A stretch of 64,000 bases of DNA, taken from contig JAHCBA010000021.1 of the NCBI GenBank assembly GCA_019634625.1, positions 1-64,000 of the forward strand. The letters run 5' to 3'. Each line of letters starts with the position of its first letter. The first letter of the stretch is position 1. The DNA comes from Verrucomicrobiia bacterium (GTDB lineage Bacteria > Verrucomicrobiota > Verrucomicrobiia > Limisphaerales > CAIMTB01). This document shows, in pieces, positions 45,372-55,030 of this stretch. The notes under the pieces are model-generated. The model had not been told where the DNA came from and made no database searches. It was given only the letters and a program-made list of their open reading frames with translations. Made by a program: the position numbers and the translations under genes.

Positions 45372-46397
45372 TCAGTAGGCGGCCTGCGCCCCGCCGATCC
45401 GCCGCTTCTTCATCCACGGCATCAGGCCGCGAAGCCGCTCGCCCACCTTCTCGATCGGATGCTTCTGTCCCTCCTTCAGCAGCGCGTTGTACCGGCGGTA
45501 CCCGCCCTGGTATTCCTTCACCCAGTCGCGGGCGAACTTGCCGGACTGGATCTCCTTCAGGGCCGCCTTCATGCGCTTCTTCACCGAGGCGTCGATGATC
45601 TTCGGCCCCACCGTCACATCCCCCCACTTCGCCGTCTCCGACACCGAGAACCGCATCCCGCTGATTCCCGATTCGTTCATCAGATCCACAATGAGCTTCA
45701 GCTCATGGAGACACTCGAGATACGCCATCTCGGGCGAGTACCCCGCCTCCACCAGCGTCTCGAAGCCCGCCAGCACCAGCGCGCTGCAACCGCCGCACAA
45801 CACCGTCTGCTCGCCGAACAGGTCGGTCTCCGTCTCTTCCTTGAACGTCGTCTCGATGACCCCCGCCCGCGTTCCGCCAATTCCCTTGGCCCACGCCAGG
45901 GCGACCTTCTTCGCCTTCTTGCCCGGATTCTGGTACACCGCGATCAGGCTCGGCACGCCCTTCCCCTCCACATACTGCCGCCGGACGATGTGCCCGGGAC
46001 CCTTCGGCGCCACCAGGATCACATCCACGTCCTTGGGCGGCACCACGGTCTTGAAATGCACCGCAAACCCGTGACTGAACAGCAGTGTCTTGCCCTTGCT
46101 CAGGTTCGGCGCGATGTCGCTCTCGTACACCGACGGCTGCTTGGTGTCCGGCAGCGCGACCATGATCACGTCGCCAAGCCGCACCGCCTCGGCGGTCGGA
46201 ACCACTTCGAATCCCATCTCCTGCGCGACGGCGATCGACTTGCTCCCCTCGTAGAGTCCCACGATCACCCGCAGGCCCGAGTCCTTGAGATTGAGCGCGT
46301 GGGCGTGCCCCTGGGATCCGAAACCAAGCACCGCAAGGGTCTTGCCCTGCAGCACTCCGAGATCCGCGTCTTTGTCCGAATAGAGTTTGGCTGGCAT
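45372..46397 (-). CDS. ilvC: Ketol-acid reductoisomerase (class I)
   Basis: A 341-residue class I enzyme of valine/isoleucine/leucine synthesis, converting acetolactate or acetohydroxybutyrate to dihydroxyacids. The NADPH site is [20 protein letters not shown], with GLYEGSKS at the cofactor loop. Metal/substrate residues occur in [24 protein letters not shown] and SETAKWGD. It follows ilvN by 67 bases on the same strand and probably shares the regulatory region at 46983-47148. Confidence 0.97.
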   Translation of the reverse strand: MPAKLYSDKDADLGVLQGKTLAVLGFGSQGHAHALNLKDSGLRVIVGLYEGSKSIAVAQEMGFEVVPTAEAVRLGDVIMVALPDTKQPSVYESDIAPNLSKGKTLLFSHGFAVHFKTVVPPKDVDVILVAPKGPGHIVRRQYVEGKGVPSLIAVYQNPGKKAKKVALAWAKGIGGTRAGVIETTFKEETETDLFGEQTVLCGGCSALVLAGFETLVEAGYSPEMAYLECLHELKLIVDLMNESGISGMRFSVSETAKWGDVTVGPKIIDASVKKRMKAALKEIQSGKFARDWVKEYQGGYRRYNALLKEGQKHPIEKVGERLRGLMPWMKKRRIGGAQAAY

Positions 46398-46464
46398 GGA
46401 TGGAATGGTCTGAGTCTGAGTGAAAGGCGGGAATCCTGCCGGGAATGGGTCTCGCGGTCCAGCC

Positions 46465-46938
46465 TCAGGATCGAGGCAGCGCCACCTGCCCGGTCCGGGT
46501 GAGGTCGCAGATCCCGAAACAGGTCATCAGTTCGATGAACTTGGCGAGCTTGGTCTCCCCGCCCGTGATCTCGATGGTCAGGCTGTCGGGCTGCACATCG
46601 ACCACCTTGGCCCGGAACAGTTCCGCCATCTGGCAGATCTCCGCCCGGTTCGCCGGCTCGGCCTTGACCTTCACCAGCACCAGTTCCCGGTCAATGTAGT
46701 CGCCCTGCCCGTAGTCGATGACCTTCACCACATCGACAAGCTTGTTCAACTGCTTGACGATCTGATCGACCGTCGCGTCGTCCCCACGGGTGACAATCGT
46801 CATCCGCGACAGGGTCGCATCGTGGGTCGGGGCCACATTGAGCGAGTCGATGTTGTACCCCCGCCCGCTGAACAGGCCCGCCACGCGGGTCAGCACCCCG
46901 AACTTGTTTTCCACCAGCACCGAGATCGTGTGTCGCAT
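46465..46938 (-). CDS. ilvN: Acetolactate synthase small (regulatory) subunit
   Basis: A 157-residue regulatory subunit giving valine feedback to acetolactate synthase. The ACT domain ([33 protein letters not shown]) is followed by the C-terminal domain ([36 protein letters not shown]). The catalytic subunit gene is not in the window, which is unusual since ilvB normally precedes ilvN. A leader-peptide attenuator stands upstream. Confidence 0.95.
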   Translation of the reverse strand: MRHTISVLVENKFGVLTRVAGLFSGRGYNIDSLNVAPTHDATLSRMTIVTRGDDATVDQIVKQLNKLVDVVKVIDYGQGDYIDRELVLVKVKAEPANRAEICQMAELFRAKVVDVQPDSLTIEITGGETKLAKFIELMTCFGICDLTRTGQVALPRS

Positions 46939-46982
46939 AGCATTCCTTCGGAATCCGCTTCGTTCCGGCGCCGACCGAAAGC

Positions 46983-47011
46983 AAAAACCCGCCTCCGGTG
47001 CGGAGCGCGGG
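46983..47011 (-). terminator. Terminator hairpin in ilvN leader (attenuator)
   Basis: On the minus strand, CCCGC-(G)-CTCCG pairs with CGGAG-GCGGG around a CAC loop (10 bp, one bulge) and is followed by TTTTT. It lies 37 bases after the leader stop and 44 bases before the ilvN ATG. It may end the upstream unit or act as an attenuator. Confidence 0.75.
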
Positions 47012-47048
47012 CGATCAGTTCGACAGAGTTCCAGTCGCGAACCGCCCG

Positions 47049-47111
47049 TCAGTCCCGGACAACCGGGATCTCACGTACGATTACCGATGGGAACGCCGCC
47101 GTGCGGTTCAC
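47049..47111 (-). CDS. Putative Val/Ile-rich leader peptide for ilvN-ilvC
   Basis: A 20-residue open frame starting with GTG. Its second half is VIVREIPVV followed by RD and TGA; five of nine residues in that stretch are Val and two are Ile, the products of the pathway. Those codons sit in a potential pause hairpin: TCCCGG-TTGT-CCGGGA at 47053-47068. The GTG is about 1-2 bases from the predicted transcription start, so the leader may be translated without a Shine-Dalgarno site. The frame and codons are seen; the regulatory role is inferred. Confidence 0.55.
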   Translation of the reverse strand: MNRTAAFPSVIVREIPVVRD

Positions 47112-47118
47112 GGGCGCG

Positions 47119-47148
47119 ACCCTATCGATCCCTTGCGACCCCAGTCAA
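47119..47148 (-). promoter_or_regulatory. Sigma70-like promoter for ilvN leader
   Basis: On the minus strand TTGACT (5 of 6 to the -35 consensus) at 47148-47143, an 18-base spacer and TAGGGT (-10, 3 of 6) at 47124-47119. The implied transcription start is at about 47112, just before the leader GTG. Confidence 0.45.
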
Positions 47149-47204
47149 ACCGTTTCCCGACGAAGACCCGTCACTCCGGAATCCACCGTCGCCATGCCCC
47201 CCGT

Positions 47205-48689
47205 TCACGAACCGCCGCCCCGCTTGATCTCGCGCAGGCGCCGCGCCTCGGGCCGGCCCTTGTAGGCATCGTCCAGCGGATAGCAGCCGCTCGGCAGTCC
47301 GTTGCGCGGCGCCGTCGTGCAGTCGCTGAACGTCCGGCAGATCAGCCGTCCGTTCAGGACGCCGGTCTCGAAGGTATCCGCCGGCAGATGCGGATAGCTC
47401 AACACCATCCGGCCCAGCCCAATCATGTCCGTCCATCCCCCCCGCACCGCCGCCTGCGCCACGTGCGGCAGGTACTCCTGCAGATAGGAATAGCCGGTCC
47501 CAATCACCACCGGGCGGTTGGCCATCCCCGCCAGATGCCGCATCACCCGCCGCACCTCGTTCATCTGCCGCGCCACCCCAACCAGCGGATCCTCCGGAGG
47601 CTGATACCCGTCGCTCGGAGGATAGGCCGCGGGCCGTTGAATGTGCGGATTGTAATAGGGCGACCCCGCGGTGAGGTTCAGCAGCTTCACCCCCAGCCCG
47701 GCACACAGTTCCGCCAGACGCAACGTCTCGGTCAGATCCGCCTCCACCGGACACTCCGCATTCACCCCAAACCCATATCGGTACGGCAGGCAGTGGCCGT
47801 ATTCGACCGGCACCCCGGGTCCGGGCCGGCCGGGCTCGGACAGGGCCGGATCCGGCCGGAACGGAACAAAGTCGAAGGCACTCAGCCGCACCGCGAGATC
47901 GATCGGGTTGCCGTCCGCCCGAATCCCCCGCACCACCTCGCGCAACATCCGGGTCCGGTTCTCGAAGCTGCCCCCGTACCTCCCCGGCCGCGTGTGCGCC
48001 CCGAGAAGCTCATGCAGCAGATACCCGTGGCAGTGCTTGATGTCGATGAAGTCCGCCCCGGCGTCCCACGCCAGGCGTGCCGCCCGGACGAAATCGCCCC
48101 CCAGGTCGTCCAGCTCCCCGTCGCTGAACACCTGGTCGTCGCGGGTCACCCCGAACCGCTCGTCCAGAAGCGGGTGCCGGAAGGCGACGCGCGGTTCGAA
48201 ACGCGCCTTGTCGTTGGGACGGCAAAACCGCCCGGAGTGGGTCAGTTGGAACCCGACCGCCACCCTCGCATCAGCGCCGAACTTCGCCGCATGGGCCGCC
48301 CGCAACTCGCCGAGCAGCGACGCGATCGCGCCAAGGTTCTCCGCCGAGAGGATCAATTGGTTCGGATTCGCCCTGCCGTCCGGCCGCACCGCCATCGCCT
48401 CGCCGCCGAAGATCACCGAGGCCCCGCTTTCCCCGAACCGGCGCCACCGCCGCCGCACATCGTCCGTGGGCTTGCCATCGGTCGTTCCATCCCAGCCTTC
48501 CATCGGGTGAACGACCCAGCGGTTCCGCGGCCCGATGCCGTTCAGCAGCAGGCCCTCCACCGGTCGGGCCAGCGGGGATTCCGCGCCGGGGATGGGAGCG
48601 TCGTCGGTCGGCAACTCAATCGCCAGGGCGCCCACATGCGCCCGGAAATCGGCGATCGTCTTCAAGGTGGGAATGCGGATCAGTTTCAC
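47205..48689 (-). CDS. NADH:flavin oxidoreductase, Old Yellow Enzyme family
   Basis: A 494-residue FMN enzyme that reduces activated C=C bonds. Barrel signatures: NRWVVHPMEGWDGT, VGFQLTHSGRF, DFIDIKHCHGYLLHELLG and RYGGSFENRTRMLREV. There is no C-terminal 4Fe-4S/FAD extension, so it is the short class. The GTG at 48689 (MKLIRIPTLKT) is the likely start, since further upstream the translation is low-complexity Gly/Trp/Arg; no good ribosome site was seen. Its stop lies about 56 bases upstream of the ilvN promoter. Confidence 0.85.
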   Translation of the reverse strand: MKLIRIPTLKTIADFRAHVGALAIELPTDDAPIPGAESPLARPVEGLLLNGIGPRNRWVVHPMEGWDGTTDGKPTDDVRRRWRRFGESGASVIFGGEAMAVRPDGRANPNQLILSAENLGAIASLLGELRAAHAAKFGADARVAVGFQLTHSGRFCRPNDKARFEPRVAFRHPLLDERFGVTRDDQVFSDGELDDLGGDFVRAARLAWDAGADFIDIKHCHGYLLHELLGAHTRPGRYGGSFENRTRMLREVVRGIRADGNPIDLAVRLSAFDFVPFRPDPALSEPGRPGPGVPVEYGHCLPYRYGFGVNAECPVEADLTETLRLAELCAGLGVKLLNLTAGSPYYNPHIQRPAAYPPSDGYQPPEDPLVGVARQMNEVRRVMRHLAGMANRPVVIGTGYSYLQEYLPHVAQAAVRGGWTDMIGLGRMVLSYPHLPADTFETGVLNGRLICRTFSDCTTAPRNGLPSGCYPLDDAYKGRPEARRLREIKRGGGS

Positions 48690-48924
48690 GGCGCGGTGAC
48701 GGACCGTCAGCCTCCCGAACGACCCCGGCTTTGTCGAGACCCACCCGCCCCCGGACCAATCCCCGCCACGCCACCCAGGACCCCAATCTCCCCACCCCCG
48801 GCAATCACCCGCCCTGCCCCCCAAATCGCCCAAAACTTCGTGCATATGCACGGGTTTTCTGCCCATTTGACCGGGGCCTCCGGCTTTTCCCCCGGTCGGC
48901 CCCGGTCCCCGCCCCCGCCCTCCG

Positions 48925-51900
48925 TCACGCAGGCGATGGCGGCGTCGCCCGGGCCGTCACCTCGAACGTGGGTTGTCGGCCCAGCGTTCCCCGCAGTCCC
49001 GCCGCATAACCGGGATCGCGCGCGGCGGCGAGCCGCTGCCGGGCCCGTTCGAGGCGCCCCGGGATGCCCAGGCGCGCCGCCTCGTCCGCATACTGGGTCC
49101 GCATGAGGAATTTCTGCAGCGCATCGACATGGCGCGCCGCAAGGGCCTCGTCCTGCTCCTGCTGCGCCCCGATCCGGGCCGCGTACCAGTCGCTGCCCAT
49201 CATCTCCTCACGGGTGAACAGCCGCCGCACCTCCGGATCGTCCAGGCCACGCCCCTGCCATTGTCCGTCCCGCATGATGTGCAGCAGCGCCCGCAGAGGA
49301 GGACACGCCAGTTCCACACCCCCGTCCGCGAAGTAGTGCTCCGCCACCCGCCGGTGCGTGGAAACGATGTTGTCCATGCCGTCGGCAAAGACATCCGCAT
49401 CCTGCAACTCGGGGCGCAGCATCTCCTCGGTGAAGACCAGGTGGGGATGGTTGAACACCCGGCCGAAATAGCGGTTCACGAACCGCTCGTTGATCCGCCA
49501 GCCCAGGCGGCTGGCGAGGATGGTCTGGCCGCCGTGCTGGAAGTCGCGGCATCGTTCGAGGCAGCCCTGCGCCTGCATGTGCTCCGGGGTGGCCTCATCG
49601 AAACCCAGCCGGCACCAGATCTCGGGCACCAGCAGGCTGATGTCATGATCGACGCGGTACTTCGGGCCCACATGGCCCGCCGCGGTGATGAACGCGGAAT
49701 GCCCGCACAGGATGAACGCCACGAGGGCGTTGTTCACATCGACGATCGGCAGCAGGGCATTGAACGGCCCCTTGGTCAGCGCCCCCTCCGATCCGGCCCC
49801 CGTCGTCGAGGGCGACTTGCCCGTCATCGAACAGAAAAACTCGATGAACAACTCGGGCAGTTCGAGATAGTGGATCGGATTGTACACCGCCAGCGGGCGG
49901 ACTCCGGGTTCCGGCGGGTTGTTGCGGCGTCCGGGCAGGACGGCGGTGACCGGGATGGGGAGCGGTTCGTCCGGACCCACCTTGCGAAGAAGCCGCATGC
50001 TGATGTCCGCGAGGTAGGTGGCCCGCGGATTCACAAGGTCCGGCCGGGTCTGGAGATAGCGCGGATTCTTCGAAGGTCTGCCCTCGACCACGCGGGGAGA
50101 GGCCGTGCACACGAAGTATTTCGGCGTCCCCTGCTCCGCCACCTCGCCGATGCAGCGCTGCATGGGCGGCGTGAACTGGTCGAACCCGATCGAGTCCTCG
50201 ACCATGTCCCGCGCCACCTCGGGCGTCAGGGGTTCGTAGTTCGAGAAGAAATTTCCGCCCGCCGCAAAGTCGCTTTCGGTCTGCTTGTCGTACCCCCGGT
50301 GGATGGCGTCGTCGGGCCGCTGGAACAGCCGGTACTCACAGTTGTGGACGAACTTCATCGAGGGCGCGGCAAAACCCGGCGGCGTGCAGCCCAACCGCCC
50401 GGCCGGCACGACCACCGAGGCGGTGATGTCGTCCTCGAACTGGACCTTGATCGCCGGCATGAAGTCCTTGCGGAGCCCGAAGGTGCGCCACGATCCGTCG
50501 GCCAGGTACCCCACCCGCACCTGGGCGGAGGTCATCTTCCGGTCGTGCAGCTTCAGCTCCTTGCCCGGCTGCCCGTTGATGGCGTCCACGCTGAAGTGCG
50601 CCCGCCAGCCCTCGCCCCACTCCGGCCGGTAGAACCGCTTCACCACGAAGACGAGTTCCTTGAGGTACTGCGGAATCTCGCCAAGCCATGCGTTGAACTC
50701 CGGCGTGTAATCCTCCGAGGGGGTCAGCAGCTTGATGACGCTCCCCAGCGACCGGTCCGGGTCCAGGATGGGCCGCGCGTCCCGCCGGGCGGGGTCGAGG
50801 AATCGCGTCGAGTAGTCGCGCCGCAATAGGGCCTCCACCCGCGTGAAGTCCTCCTCATAGTCCGCCACAAAGACGGGCCCCGTCAGGATGGCATCCAGGA
50901 TCGACTTCGAGATCTCGGACTTTCCGCCTCCGGAGACGGTGCACGGCTTGTGGCAGAGGGTCGCGTCCGCCCGGGTTCCCACCAGTCGCCAGAGCCGGTT
51001 CGACGGCTTCTCCATGTGGACCTTGTATCCCGAGGGTCGGACATAACTGCGGCCGGGCAGCAGCTTGATCGAGGTCGTCACACCCCCGGCCGTCCAGGTG
51101 ACGCGCTGCTTCGCCAGGTCGAACCGGGCCGACTCCGGGACGTACAGGATGTCAGGATGGTTCCGGTCCACCGCGTATCCCTGCGCCTGCGGTTCCATGA
51201 CGTCCCCGAACTGCGCCATCATCTCCTCGTACCGGTGCCCGGTCGGGCGCACGTGCCGACCGCCGTCGAACTCCTCGCCCAGGTCGTAGCTGGCGAACAC
51301 CAGCGCGCCGCCGGCGTGCTCCTCCTCGGCCTGGCCAAGCAGGTTCGCCGCATAGCCGATCTGGGTCTTCACCTCCTTCTTGCAGTACCCGAAATAGTTG
51401 TCGGCGATCAGCGTCACGATCACCCCGGCCTGGTCCCGCGCCGTCACCTTGAAGGCCGAACCTCCGTTGTAGAGCTCCTCCTCCTCCTTCCAGCACATGC
51501 CGTCGCGACGCTGGCGTTCGGTGGCCCGGTCCCAGGAAGGCAGGCCGAGATCGACCTTGCGGAGCCCCACCAGGTGAGGCGCCAGGATCACGCACCCCGA
51601 GTGGCCGGTCCAATGGTCGGTGTCGAGCCCGGCATCGTTCTCCGGCAGGAACGGATCACCCGCATTCCCGAAAATGCTCTCCACGAAGTCCAGATTGCAC
51701 ACCAGGTTGCCCGGCGCGAAAAACCGCACTTCCATCGACTGCGCCTCCCGCACCCCGGGCACCGCCGGGACCACCACCGGCCGCAGGAGCAGCGACACGA
51801 AACACTCCGCCGGGTCCGGTCGGTCCGCCGTGAATGGCAGGCGCATCAGTTCCCGTGGAGGATTCAGCGCCGCCCGCAACAGCAGTGCGAAGGTCCGCAA

Positions 51901-52401
51901 CGGAACCGCCCGCTTGTCATCAGGGATCGGCAATCCCCCCTCCGTCACGTGAAACACCCCCTCGGTCGTCCGCCGGTCCTTGGCCGGGTTGTTCAGAATG
52001 CCGTTCCTCGCCCGGTAGCTGTGGATGATCGGCGAATGGAATTCGTCCGCCTGCGGCGGCAGCGACAACGCCCGGCCAATCCCATGGCGGTAGAGCACGA
52101 AGGTGTTGTTGGGCAACCGCACCGGAATCGCCGCGTCATAAAGATACTCGTCCAGCCAGTTCTGGATCCGCCAGTCGGCCGGCGGCAGGTAATTCGCCAA
52201 CAACCGGTCGGTCTCGCGCTGGTGCGCCAAAAGCACATTCACCATCTCGTTCCAGTCGTCGCCAGCCGACGCCGGCATCGGCACCGTGGGCAGCCCCAGC
52301 GATGCCAGCCGGAAATTGATGTACTGGATGGTCTGTTCGTCGGGACGAAACGGCGGATTCGCTCCCAGTCCAATGCGGGTCTTCAGGTCAGTTCGATCCA
52401 T
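48925..52401 (-). CDS. Probable PPi-type phosphoenolpyruvate carboxykinase
   Basis: A 1158-residue protein, a length matching PPi-dependent PEP carboxykinases (about 1140-1200) and not GTP- or ATP-types (about 530-620). Features with the order of GTP-PEPCK: NYFGYCKKEVKTQIGYAANLLG with EEEHAGG at about 335-365 (compare the LLGKKCFALR segment) and a P-loop-like VSGGGKSEISKS at about 489-500. It would interconvert oxaloacetate and PEP using pyrophosphate. The ATG at 52401 (MDRTDLKTRIGLG) is preferred to an extension at 52512. No search was possible, so a different large family is not excluded. Confidence 0.62.
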   Translation of the reverse strand: MDRTDLKTRIGLGANPPFRPDEQTIQYINFRLASLGLPTVPMPASAGDDWNEMVNVLLAHQRETDRLLANYLPPADWRIQNWLDEYLYDAAIPVRLPNNTFVLYRHGIGRALSLPPQADEFHSPIIHSYRARNGILNNPAKDRRTTEGVFHVTEGGLPIPDDKRAVPLRTFALLLRAALNPPRELMRLPFTADRPDPAECFVSLLLRPVVVPAVPGVREAQSMEVRFFAPGNLVCNLDFVESIFGNAGDPFLPENDAGLDTDHWTGHSGCVILAPHLVGLRKVDLGLPSWDRATERQRRDGMCWKEEEELYNGGSAFKVTARDQAGVIVTLIADNYFGYCKKEVKTQIGYAANLLGQAEEEHAGGALVFASYDLGEEFDGGRHVRPTGHRYEEMMAQFGDVMEPQAQGYAVDRNHPDILYVPESARFDLAKQRVTWTAGGVTTSIKLLPGRSYVRPSGYKVHMEKPSNRLWRLVGTRADATLCHKPCTVSGGGKSEISKSILDAILTGPVFVADYEEDFTRVEALLRRDYSTRFLDPARRDARPILDPDRSLGSVIKLLTPSEDYTPEFNAWLGEIPQYLKELVFVVKRFYRPEWGEGWRAHFSVDAINGQPGKELKLHDRKMTSAQVRVGYLADGSWRTFGLRKDFMPAIKVQFEDDITASVVVPAGRLGCTPPGFAAPSMKFVHNCEYRLFQRPDDAIHRGYDKQTESDFAAGGNFFSNYEPLTPEVARDMVEDSIGFDQFTPPMQRCIGEVAEQGTPKYFVCTASPRVVEGRPSKNPRYLQTRPDLVNPRATYLADISMRLLRKVGPDEPLPIPVTAVLPGRRNNPPEPGVRPLAVYNPIHYLELPELFIEFFCSMTGKSPSTTGAGSEGALTKGPFNALLPIVDVNNALVAFILCGHSAFITAAGHVGPKYRVDHDISLLVPEIWCRLGFDEATPEHMQAQGCLERCRDFQHGGQTILASRLGWRINERFVNRYFGRVFNHPHLVFTEEMLRPELQDADVFADGMDNIVSTHRRVAEHYFADGGVELACPPLRALLHIMRDGQWQGRGLDDPEVRRLFTREEMMGSDWYAARIGAQQEQDEALAARHVDALQKFLMRTQYADEAARLGIPGRLERARQRLAAARDPGYAAGLRGTLGRQPTFEVTARATPPSPA

Positions 52402-52577
52402 GGTCTCGGCGGGTTGGGTCGGCAGCGGCAGGGAGGGGGTTGGCCCCGCCGGCCATACCCTACCGATCCGCCCCATGCCCATCGAGCCCCAAACCGCAGT
52501 CCCGCCATCCAACCTTCCCGCTCACTTCTGGCTTTTGCACTCACCCCGAAATTGACAACCTCCCCCACGGCAACCCC

Positions 52578-54254
52578 ATGAGCGCCCGCTACACGCTCGG
52601 TCTCGATTACGGCACCAACTCCGTCCGCGCCCTGATCGTGGACACCGCCCGGGGACGCGAGGTTGGCACGGCGGTCTGGAACTACCGGCTGGGAACCCAG
52701 GGCATCTTCCTCTCCAAGGACCCCAACCTCGCCCGACAACATCCCTCCGAATACGTCGAGGGCGCCGAACACGCCATCCGCGCCGCACTCGCCAACGCCC
52801 GCAAGTCCCGGCCCGCGTTTCGCCCGGACCAGGTGGTCGGGATCGGCGTGGACACCACCGGAAGCACCCCCCTGCCCGTGGACGCCAACGGCCGGCCGCT
52901 CGCCCTGGACCGTCGCTTCCGCCGCAACCCCGACGCCATGGCCTGGCTCTGGAAGGACCACACCGCGGTCGCGGAGGCCGGCGAAATCACCGCCCTGGCC
53001 CGCCGCATCCGGCCCCAGTACCTCGCCAAATGCGGCGGCACCTACTCCAGCGAATGGTTCTTCAGCAAAATCCTCCGCTGCCTCCGCTCCGCCCCCGACG
53101 TGTTCGAGGCCGCCCATTCCTGGGTCGAATGCGCCGACTGGATCCCCGCCATGCTCACCGGCACCGAGGCGCCCGACCGCCTCACCCGCGGTATCTGTGC
53201 CGCCGGTCACAAAGCCATGTTCCACCCCGACTGGGGCGGCTACCCCGATGCGGAGTTCCTCGCGGAACTGGCCCCCGAACTGGGCGCCCTGCGCAGCCGG
53301 CTCCCGTCGGAAGCCGCCTCGATCGACCGCGCCGCCGGCGGCCTCACCGCCGATTGGGCGCGCCGAACCGGCCTGCGCCCAGGCATCCCCGTGGCGGTCG
53401 GAGCCTTTGATGCCCACCTCGGCGCCGTCGGTTCCGGAATCGAACCCGGCACGCTGGTCAAGATCATCGGCACCAGCACCTGCGATATCGCCGTGGTCCC
53501 GCTGGCCAACGCCCTCCCCGACATCCCCGGCCTCTGCGGCATCGTCCCAGGATCGGTCCTCCCCGGCTGCCATGGTCTCGAGGCGGGACAGTCGGCCGTC
53601 GGCGACATCTTCAACTGGTTCGTCCACTACCTCCAACCCGGCGGCCCCAAGGCCGGTTCCCACGAGGCCCTCTCCCGGGCCGCATCCCGTCTCCGCCCAG
53701 GCGAATCCGGGCTCCTGGCCCTCGACTGGAACCACGGCAACCGCACCGTCCTCGTCGATCAACGCCTCACCGGCCTGCTCGTCGGCCAGACCCTCTACAC
53801 GCGCCCCGCAGAAGTGTACCGCGCCCTCATCGAGGCCACCGCCTTCGGCGCCCTCACCATCGTCGAGCGCTTCGAGGCCTACGGCATCCGCATCGACCAG
53901 GTCGTCAACTGCGGCGGCATCGCCGACCGCAATCCCCTGGTCATGCAGATCTATGCCGATGTCCTCGGGCGCCCCATGCGGATCAGCCGCTCCTCCCAGA
54001 CCTGCGCCCTCGGCGCCGCCATCGCCGGAGCCGTCGTCGCCGGTGCCCATCCCGACTACCCCTCGGCCCAGCGGGCCATCACCGGACTCAAGTCACGGGT
54101 GTTCGCCCCAAACCCCGAGGCCCATGCGGTGTACCGCGACCTCTTCGCCCTCTATCGCACCCTCCACGACGCCTTCGGCACCCGCGAGTGGAACGGCAAT
54201 CTCCACGACCTCATGAAACGCCTGCTGGCGATCCGTGACGCCGCCCGGCCCTGA
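52578..54254 (+). CDS. araB: Ribulokinase
   Basis: A 558-residue FGGY-family kinase that phosphorylates L-ribulose. YTLGLDYGTNSVRALIVDT is the N-terminal phosphate motif; GTYSSEWFFSKILRCL, HKAMFHPDWGGYP, IGTSTCDIAV and VVNCGGIADRNPLVMQIYADVLGRPM are typical of AraB. The ATG at 52578 fits the family start. First gene of araB-araD-galM-symporter; araA (isomerase) is not in the window. Confidence 0.94.
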   Translation: MSARYTLGLDYGTNSVRALIVDTARGREVGTAVWNYRLGTQGIFLSKDPNLARQHPSEYVEGAEHAIRAALANARKSRPAFRPDQVVGIGVDTTGSTPLPVDANGRPLALDRRFRRNPDAMAWLWKDHTAVAEAGEITALARRIRPQYLAKCGGTYSSEWFFSKILRCLRSAPDVFEAAHSWVECADWIPAMLTGTEAPDRLTRGICAAGHKAMFHPDWGGYPDAEFLAELAPELGALRSRLPSEAASIDRAAGGLTADWARRTGLRPGIPVAVGAFDAHLGAVGSGIEPGTLVKIIGTSTCDIAVVPLANALPDIPGLCGIVPGSVLPGCHGLEAGQSAVGDIFNWFVHYLQPGGPKAGSHEALSRAASRLRPGESGLLALDWNHGNRTVLVDQRLTGLLVGQTLYTRPAEVYRALIEATAFGALTIVERFEAYGIRIDQVVNCGGIADRNPLVMQIYADVLGRPMRISRSSQTCALGAAIAGAVVAGAHPDYPSAQRAITGLKSRVFAPNPEAHAVYRDLFALYRTLHDAFGTREWNGNLHDLMKRLLAIRDAARP

Positions 54255-54274
54255 AGCGGCCCCGGCCTGACCCC

Positions 54275-55030
54275 ATGCTCGACGCCCTCAAACGCCGCGT
54301 GTGCGAAGCCAACCTGGACCTGGTCCGGCGCGGACTCGTCCTCGAGACCTGGGGCAACGCCAGCGCCCTCGATCGCCCGCGCGGCCTGGTGGTGATCAAG
54401 CCGTCCGGTGTGGACTACGCGGCCATGCAACCCCGCGACATGGTGGTGGTGGATCTCGCCACCGGAGCGGTCGTCGAGGGACGCTGGAAGCCCAGTTCCG
54501 ACACCGCCACCCATCGCGTGCTGTACCAGGCCTTCCCCGCCATCGGCGGCGTGGCCCACACCCACTCCCTCCATGCCACCGCCTGGGCCCAGGCGCGCCG
54601 CTCCATCCCCCCCCTCGGCACCACCCACGCCGACGCCTGGCGCGGTCCCGTGCCCTGCACCCGACCCCTCCGTCCCGCCGAAATCCGCGGCGATTACGAG
54701 GCCAATACCGGACGCGTCATCGCCGAGGCGTTCCGCCGCCTCGACCCCCTCGAATGCCCGGCCGCCCTCGTCGCCAGTCACGGACCCTTCACCTGGGGCC
54801 GTTCCGTCGAGGACGCTGTGGCGGGCGCCGCCGTGCTTGAGTTCGTGGCCCGCCTTGCCGGAGAAGCGCTCCGCCTTCAACCCCGCCTGCCGGCCATCCC
54901 GAAGGTCCTCCTCGACCGCCATTTCCTCAGAAAACACGGCCCCGGCGCCTCCTATGGCCAGAACGGCGCGAACCCCTCCCCCGCCAGGCCCAGGGCGAAG
55001 GCCCCCTCCCCTTCGGAAGGAAACCTATGA
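54275..55030 (+). CDS. araD: L-ribulose-5-phosphate 4-epimerase
   Basis: A 251-residue class II aldolase/epimerase converting L-ribulose-5-P to D-xylulose-5-P. Substrate and zinc motifs: TWGNASALD, KPSGVDY, SSDTATHRVLYQAFPAIGGVAHTHS (zinc His residues) and TTHADAWRG. The last ~25 residues (GANPSPARPRAKAPSPSEGNL) are a low-complexity extension beyond the usual 231. The gene begins 20 bases after araB and its TGA overlaps the galM ATG (ATGA). Confidence 0.93.
   Translation: MLDALKRRVCEANLDLVRRGLVLETWGNASALDRPRGLVVIKPSGVDYAAMQPRDMVVVDLATGAVVEGRWKPSSDTATHRVLYQAFPAIGGVAHTHSLHATAWAQARRSIPPLGTTHADAWRGPVPCTRPLRPAEIRGDYEANTGRVIAEAFRRLDPLECPAALVASHGPFTWGRSVEDAVAGAAVLEFVARLAGEALRLQPRLPAIPKVLLDRHFLRKHGPGASYGQNGANPSPARPRAKAPSPSEGNL

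Noticed and set aside
47155-47205. Alternative 16-codon leader frame upstream of ilvN (MATVDSGVTGLRRETV)
   Set aside because: It lies upstream of the predicted transcription start, has no Val/Ile run and is not followed by a hairpin.
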